From: a bacterium
GTDB taxonomy: Bacteria; Cyanobacteriota; Vampirovibrionia; Gastranaerophilales; Gastranaerophilaceae
Assembly: GCA_017482685.1 (NCBI GenBank)
Contig: JAFUMP010000022.1
Coordinates: 1-63,958, forward strand
Length of the DNA: 63,958 nucleotides
Direction of reading: 5' to 3'
Shown here piece after piece: positions 59,416 through 63,958 of this stretch. Numbering within the stretch: the stretch's first letter is position 1; every line of letters starts with the position of its first letter. A model generated the notes under the pieces. That model saw only the letters and a program-made list of their open reading frames with translations, had not been told where the DNA came from and did no database searches. Both the position numbers and the translations under genes were made by a program.

Positions 59416-60017
59416 CTTCCGATAAGCTCCAATATCTGTTTATGTATTTCTTCAATTGATTGAGTTGAATCCACAACTTTAACTCTTTCTGGCTCTTGTT
59501 TTGCTATTTCTAAAAAACCTTGTCTAACACGTTCAAAAAATTCAATTCCAGCAGATTCCATTCTATCTTTTTCTGCTCCAACTCGTTTTTGGGAGGTTTC
59601 TACATCAACATCTAATACAACTGTTAAATCAGGTTTAAGTCCGCTAGTTGCGATTTTATTTAAGTTATGAATTTGATTTAAATCTAACCCTCTTCCATAG
59701 CCTTGATAAGCTACAGTAGAGTCAGTATGTCTATCACAGAGAACTATAGTACCATTTTCTAGAGCAGGTTTTATAATACAATCCACATGTTGAGCTCTAT
59801 CTGCCAAAAACAAAAAAGATTCACAAACAGGAGAAACTTCGCCATCATAATTAAGTAATATTTCTCTTAGCTTTACCCCTAGACCTTTTGAACCTGGCTC
59901 ACGAGTTAATAGTGTTTGATACCCTTTTGCACGCAAATATTCATCTAAAAGCTTAATTTGTGTTGTTTTTCCACAACCATCTCCGCCTTCAAATGTTATA
60001 AATAGTCCTTTTGACAT
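59412..60017 (-). CDS. tmk: Thymidylate kinase
   Basis: The 201-residue enzyme has P-loop [11 protein letters not shown] at residues 9-19, the TREPGS loop, the [15 protein letters not shown] base- and phosphate-binding region, and a LID with DRMES. It phosphorylates dTMP to dTDP. The ribosome site is AGAGGA. It precedes prfB with a 4-base overlap and follows the Slt gene by 15 bases, forming a three-gene unit. Confidence 0.96.
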   Translation of the reverse strand: MSKGLFITFEGGDGCGKTTQIKLLDEYLRAKGYQTLLTREPGSKGLGVKLREILLNYDGEVSPVCESFLFLADRAQHVDCIIKPALENGTIVLCDRHTDSTVAYQGYGRGLDLNQIHNLNKIATSGLKPDLTVVLDVDVETSQKRVGAEKDRMESAGIEFFERVRQGFLEIAKQEPERVKVVDSTQSIEEIHKQILELIGR

Positions 60018-60032
60018 ATAATTCCTCTTTTA

Positions 60033-61997
60033 TTAATAAATATTACCATACATCCAGTAAGTACGAAGCACTTTTTTTACATAATTTTTCGTTTCTGGAT
60101 AAGGAATTTGTTCTACAAATTCATCTGTATCGTTATATACAAGCTTTGTAAACCAATTGTTCACTGAGCCAATACCTCCATTATACGCTGAAATCGCATA
60201 TAAATCTTTATTTCCTAAATTCCTCTTAAGACTCCAATAATAAGCACTTCCTGCTTTAATATTACTTTCAGGATTAAAAATATCACCCGTAATACCATGA
60301 TTTTTTGTTATTTCAGCATAAGTTGCAGGCATAAGTTGCATTAATCCAGAAGCTCCTACAAAACTTTTCGCTAAAGGATTAAAATGGCTTTCTTCTTTTA
60401 AAATTGATTGTAATATTATAGGATTATTGTTGCCATTATTTTTATCTATTATTTCATAATAGTGTAAAGGATAAACTAATCTCCATCTTAAATCATCAAA
60501 GGCAGGTTTTTCTGATAATTCAGCCATCGCATTTCGAGCAAGAATTGTTGAAATAGTATAATTTCCTTTTTGATAAGCAATCCAGCTTTGAATAAATTTA
60601 TCTTTTTTACAAAGTTCTTCTACCAAATCATAATCTTTAAGCAAAGCTAATTTTATAACTAAATTGTTTTCCAAAGATTTTTTATAAGGAAAGACCACTG
60701 GCATTGGAGTTATATTTAAAAAAGGTAAAATGCCGTCATCTTTATAAAGATTATAATTTGCTCTATATGCATAATAAGAATCTGGGTATTTAGCTATAAC
60801 TTGTTTATAATATTCATTAGCTTTTTCATAATGTTTAAGCTTATTAGAAATTCTTCCCATATAATAAGTTATTGCTGATGAAGATTTTACATTAGGGAAC
60901 TTCTTTTGATGTAAAAAACCTAATCGTTGTGCATCAGTATATTTTTTCTGTAAATAATTTGAAATAAATAAATTATATAAAGAATCTGCCGAAAACTGAC
61001 CGTTTGGATATTTTTCATATAAAGTTCTATAACAAGCTTCTTTTAAATTATTTGCAACAACTTCATTACAGTTCAAATAAGCTATATAATCCGTCCCAGC
61101 ATCTTTGTAACCACCATTTACAAGTGATACTATGCCTTCTTTGCGTGTCGGATATGTTGCAATATAGTCGTCAATCACAGCATAAACTTCTGATAATTCA
61201 ACAGAATTTGCATGATCCTTCAAACCATAAATTGCATAGTAACGACCTTTTTCATTATTGCCAAGTTTAAATTCATTCTTTGCAAAATCAGTCCAGCTCT
61301 CAGCTAAAGTTGTTTTATTCAAAAATTCTTTTGCTTTTTCGTAATCTCCGTTAGCATAATAAACTTTTGCAATAAGCAAATTATCATAATTTTTTAATTT
61401 AACATTCAGCTTTAAAATTTCATCAACAGATTTGAGAGAATAGCGTCCATCTGGAGCTTTTTCAATATAAGTTTTAAAATTAATAAAAGCTCTATCTTTT
61501 GCTTTTTCTAATTTTTTAGGATTTTCAGGAAAATTATCAATTTCAATTAACCCTAAATAATATTCTGAAGCTATAGCATAATCACTTGTTGGATGTTTTT
61601 TTATAATATTTTTAAAATGTTTTTTTGCACGTTTATCTTTTAAATCTAAAAGTATATTCGCCAAATTATATTCACTTATTGGGACAATACTAGATTTTGA
61701 ATTAGAGTGCAATATTCTAACATATTTTTTTACTGCTAATTCTTTTTTCCCTAAATTAGTAGCACATCTTGCTTGTCTAAATAATGCAGGTTCTTTAAGA
61801 GTTGAACGAGATGGAACTTTGCTAAAAATTTGATACGCAGTTTCATAATCAGAATCTTTATAAACCTTCAAAGCTTCTTGATAAGCCTTTATCCCTCTAT
61901 CTTCTGAAGATATATTATTATATACAAAATAACCAATTGTTAAAATTAAAAGCAATATAACAATCTGTAAATCATATTTTTTTCTACGTCTTTTCAT
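60033..61997 (-). CDS. Soluble lytic transglycosylase (Slt70-like) with TPR region
   Basis: The 654 residues start with a basic N-terminus and one membrane anchor or uncleaved signal (YDLQIVILLLILTIGYFVY). A long region of TPR-like helices follows (about 35-480; AYQIFSKVPSRSTLKEPALF, KHYEKANEYYKQVIAKYPDS). The SLT catalytic domain covers about 500-645, with ILKEESHFNPLAKSF carrying the Glu, GASGLMQLMPAT and ISAYNGGIGSVNNW. It cuts peptidoglycan on the periplasmic side. The ATG at 61997 is chosen with TTGGA upstream; a TTG five codons earlier is weaker. It is the first gene of the slt-tmk-prfB unit. Confidence 0.88.
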   Translation of the reverse strand: MKRRRKKYDLQIVILLLILTIGYFVYNNISSEDRGIKAYQEALKVYKDSDYETAYQIFSKVPSRSTLKEPALFRQARCATNLGKKELAVKKYVRILHSNSKSSIVPISEYNLANILLDLKDKRAKKHFKNIIKKHPTSDYAIASEYYLGLIEIDNFPENPKKLEKAKDRAFINFKTYIEKAPDGRYSLKSVDEILKLNVKLKNYDNLLIAKVYYANGDYEKAKEFLNKTTLAESWTDFAKNEFKLGNNEKGRYYAIYGLKDHANSVELSEVYAVIDDYIATYPTRKEGIVSLVNGGYKDAGTDYIAYLNCNEVVANNLKEACYRTLYEKYPNGQFSADSLYNLFISNYLQKKYTDAQRLGFLHQKKFPNVKSSSAITYYMGRISNKLKHYEKANEYYKQVIAKYPDSYYAYRANYNLYKDDGILPFLNITPMPVVFPYKKSLENNLVIKLALLKDYDLVEELCKKDKFIQSWIAYQKGNYTISTILARNAMAELSEKPAFDDLRWRLVYPLHYYEIIDKNNGNNNPIILQSILKEESHFNPLAKSFVGASGLMQLMPATYAEITKNHGITGDIFNPESNIKAGSAYYWSLKRNLGNKDLYAISAYNGGIGSVNNWFTKLVYNDTDEFVEQIPYPETKNYVKKVLRTYWMYGNIY

Positions 61998-62127
61998 CCA
62001 AATCTTTTCCAAAATTATATTAACCCCTCAGCTCTCCCAGTAAGCTATTTTTTTTATATAACACTATTCTAATATAGAATTATGCAAAAGGAAAACCCTG
62101 TAATAAAAAATTACATTTTATTATCAG

Positions 62128-62158
62128 AAAAGCGGATTTTAGAAGAAAACCCGCTTTT
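62128..62158 (-). terminator. Terminator of the serpin-like gene
   Basis: A 13-base-pair stem with one mismatch (AAAAGCGGATTTT against AAAACCCGCTTTT) and a 5-base loop, just beyond the minus-strand stop. Confidence 0.8.
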
Positions 62159-62166
62159 AAAAAAAA

Positions 62167-63195
62167 CTATTTTTGAGACTGAAATTTCTTTATATCATTC
62201 ACCCTTAGAGCAAAGTATGGCTGTTTCTTATTCTTCTCTATTATAAAAAGTACAAAAGTATCATCAAAATAAAATAATTTAGGTGTTATCTCTTCTGATG
62301 GTAATAAAGATGTTACTTCTGCAACTAAAGCTCCTTCACTTTTTATTTTAACTCCCTTATTATTCATATCAAATTTTATACTTTCCATAGCTTGATTTAT
62401 AACAATATTTGTTCCCATAATTCTTTTATTTGTTAATTCTTCAAAAACTTTTTCTTCATTTAATTTGATATTAGGAATTTTTAATTCATCAACATTACTT
62501 AAATTTTTCTTTCCTTTATATGCATTTTGTTTTTTTAGTAAATCTAAATAAATAAAATTAAACGGTTTATTAGACCCATTTTTATATAAAATAACTTCAT
62601 CTACGTCATTTGTAATTAATTTTACAGCGTAATCATTATTTCCATTATAAAAAAGTATTTCAACTCCTTGTCTCAATATTTTTTCAGAATTTGAATCAAT
62701 ACCAAAAAAATCTACAATATCTTCTTCACCAAAAATAGAACGACCAAGCTTATCAAATTCTCTTACAAATTCAAAATCTTTTTTAAGCATTGCATACACG
62801 AGATACATATCACTACGAGGAGTTAAATCAAGCTTATCAAGTAAATCACTAGATTCTTTAAATTTTTTACGCAAAGCTTTACTTATTTGTCGAGTTGTAT
62901 TTTTTCTTACTTTACCAGCATATTTATAATAATTCTTTTCAGAAATATCATCAGCTTTAAAACTTTTTTTATTAAGTTCATTTACTAAAATTGGAGTTCC
63001 TTCTCTAAATCTTACAGGATTAAATACAACCTTGTCAATGAAATCATTCCAAACAAGCTGGAACGTAGCAACCCAAATTCTATCTTGAGCATTTGTTCTA
63101 GAATACATAGTCGGTAGCACTTCTATATTTGAAGCTAAAATTTGTAAGTTTGCAGATAAAATAAGCCCCACTAATATTCCTATAAATTTTTTCAT
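62167..63195 (-). CDS. Secreted serpin-like protein
   Basis: The 342-residue protein has a signal peptide (KKFIGILVGLILSANLQILA). Several segments line up with serpin landmarks in order. MYLVYAMLKKDFEFVREF stands for the LVNAIYFKGxWxxxF region, VDELKIPNIKLNEEKVFEEL for the LPKFKIE strand, and SIKFDMNNKGVKIKSEGAL for the hinge before the reactive loop. TPKLFYFDDTFVLFII with YFALRVNDI stands for the FxADHPFLFxI...GRV end. The hinge lacks the run of small residues that inhibitory serpins need, so it may not trap proteases. This is my reading of a weak match. The ATG follows GGAGAG. Confidence 0.5.
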   Translation of the reverse strand: MKKFIGILVGLILSANLQILASNIEVLPTMYSRTNAQDRIWVATFQLVWNDFIDKVVFNPVRFREGTPILVNELNKKSFKADDISEKNYYKYAGKVRKNTTRQISKALRKKFKESSDLLDKLDLTPRSDMYLVYAMLKKDFEFVREFDKLGRSIFGEEDIVDFFGIDSNSEKILRQGVEILFYNGNNDYAVKLITNDVDEVILYKNGSNKPFNFIYLDLLKKQNAYKGKKNLSNVDELKIPNIKLNEEKVFEELTNKRIMGTNIVINQAMESIKFDMNNKGVKIKSEGALVAEVTSLLPSEEITPKLFYFDDTFVLFIIEKNKKQPYFALRVNDIKKFQSQK

Positions 63196-63367
63196 AAGTC
63201 TCTCCAAAAAATAATTATTGTTTAATCATTTTAGCACATTTATTATCATAAAAAAAGAGTTTTTAACTTAAATTATACTTATTAATTGAATCCTCTATCA
63301 TCTTAGTCAAAAGTCGCATTAGCTTTTTTAAATATTAATATATTCTATTTTTAAAAGGAGAATTATT

Positions 63368-63904
63368 ATGTCTGAAAAACGATTTTTATCTTTTATTTTT
63401 ATTGAAGGCCTTTTACTTACAATTTTGGCGCTTTGCGTTTTAATTTTACCAAAACTCACATCATTAAGTTTTGGAGTAATGTTAAGTGTTGCATTTATAA
63501 CCTATGGGCTTTATAAAATAATAGTGTCTTTTATTAACAAAATTTATTTATCTAATATTTTATGGAGCATCTTTTTAGGTGTTTATATTTTAACAATAGG
63601 CATTCTTTTACTTCTAGTTCCTAAAATTAGCCTGCTTTGGCTTATTGCACTTATCGGAGTATTTTTTCTTCTAGAAAGTATTTCAACAGCAGCATTTGTA
63701 TCACAAACTCGAAACATGTTTAATTCAATAAATTGTAAAGCTTTTGCAGGATTTATTTTATTTATAGCAGGCTTAATTATTATATTAGGATTACCTGTAA
63801 TGTCATTTTGGGCAGTAGTTATGTTATCAGGAATAGCACTGTTAACCAAAGGTATGGCTAAAATAACCTTAGCTTTAGCTAATAAAAATAACTATAACAT
63901 TTAA
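63368..63904 (+). CDS. HdeD-like (DUF308) membrane protein
   Basis: This 178-residue protein has six membrane helices arranged as three pairs, with Gly-rich repeats such as FGVMLSVAFITYGLYKIIVS and LFIAGLIIILGLPVMSF. The pattern matches the HdeD/DUF308 family, which is linked to acid resistance in E. coli but has no defined mechanism. Charged residues are few and at the ends. A strong AAAAGGAGA site precedes the ATG. It is followed by a good hairpin terminator. Confidence 0.8.
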   Translation: MSEKRFLSFIFIEGLLLTILALCVLILPKLTSLSFGVMLSVAFITYGLYKIIVSFINKIYLSNILWSIFLGVYILTIGILLLLVPKISLLWLIALIGVFFLLESISTAAFVSQTRNMFNSINCKAFAGFILFIAGLIIILGLPVMSFWAVVMLSGIALLTKGMAKITLALANKNNYNI

Positions 63905-63915
63905 TGAGAAATTAT

Positions 63916-63949
63916 AATAAGCGTAGTGCGTTCATGCTCTACGCTTATT
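63916..63949 (+). terminator. Terminator of the HdeD-like gene
   Basis: AATAAGCGTAG and its complement form an 11-base-pair stem, extended inward by a few pairs, 12 bases after the stop. Confidence 0.8.
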
Positions 63950-63958
63950 GTATTCTAT

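Noticed and set aside
1..63958. CRISPR arrays, prophage or insertion sequences
   Set aside because: I saw no spaced direct repeats of CRISPR type, no transposase or integrase, and no phage structural genes anywhere in the window.

Overview
The window is a 64 kb piece of a strongly AT-rich, diderm, flagellated bacterial chromosome. The best guess is a non-photosynthetic cyanobacterial relative (Melainabacteria/Vampirovibrionia, gut Gastranaerophilales-like). The main evidence is a ClpC of the cyanobacterial/plastid type, found together with a full set of outer-membrane flagellar ring genes (flgH, flgI), a two-partner secretion system, superoxide reductase plus ferritin, and many small lineage-type hypothetical proteins. 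This placement is inference from protein resemblance; no rRNA gene is present.

Layout. 1-3850: 3' end of pheT, a small membrane protein, a 50-codon minus-strand ORF, a DUF1858 redox-disulfide protein and an NfeD/SPFH pair. 3867-9139 (minus): gatA, a WecA/TagO-like sugar-phosphate transferase, a tandem family-2 glycosyltransferase and a helical protein (envelope polysaccharide). 9403-13561: a TpsB outer-membrane transporter facing a convergent TpsA exoprotein. 13762-17919: SIMPL protein, unknown protein, SIS sugar-phosphate enzyme, orphan sugar ABC permease, flavin reductase. 17929-20133: an accessory patch with a Fic protein, an EF-hand-like protein, a pentanucleotide repeat, a GC-richer structured segment and a tRNA-Arg whose 3' end is duplicated 201 bp away. 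20224-27636: GNAT enzyme, two signal-transduction operons (one with degenerate receiver and GGDEF modules), a PC4-like protein and a prepilin-like protein. 27653-33524: acyl-ACP thioesterase, an XRE regulator with an operator array, clpC, two paralogous membrane proteins and an SH3-like secreted protein. 33592-38653: dtd, a Maf-type flagellin glycosyltransferase, rlmN, a cysteine-cluster protein, then superoxide reductase and ferritin. 39118-45293: fliI and a 1549-residue GH13-like protein. 45353-46866: ftsL-like gene and rsmH. 47073-55892: a flagellar operon of lytic transglycosylase, flgF, flgG, flgA, flgI, flgJ, a 95-aa protein, flgH, flgN, flgK and flgL. 55994-63904: a GNAT-like protein, CPA1 antiporter, prfB, tmk, Slt-type transglycosylase, a serpin-like secreted protein and an HdeD-like protein.

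How the parts connect. Motility is the main theme: the rod/ring/hook-junction operon, its own wall-cutting enzyme, the export ATPase and a flagellin glycosyltransferase are all here. Envelope building is the second theme (glycosyltransferases, TPS, FtsL/RsmH, Slt). Oxidative defence (Dfx with ferritin, flavin reductase, DUF1858) fits an anaerobe or microaerophile. The least explained parts are the structured segment and duplicated tRNA end at 19856-20075, the operator array at 28626-28716, the very large GH13 protein, the serpin-like protein, and a short N-terminal Phe-Arg/Lys motif shared by otherwise unrelated proteins.
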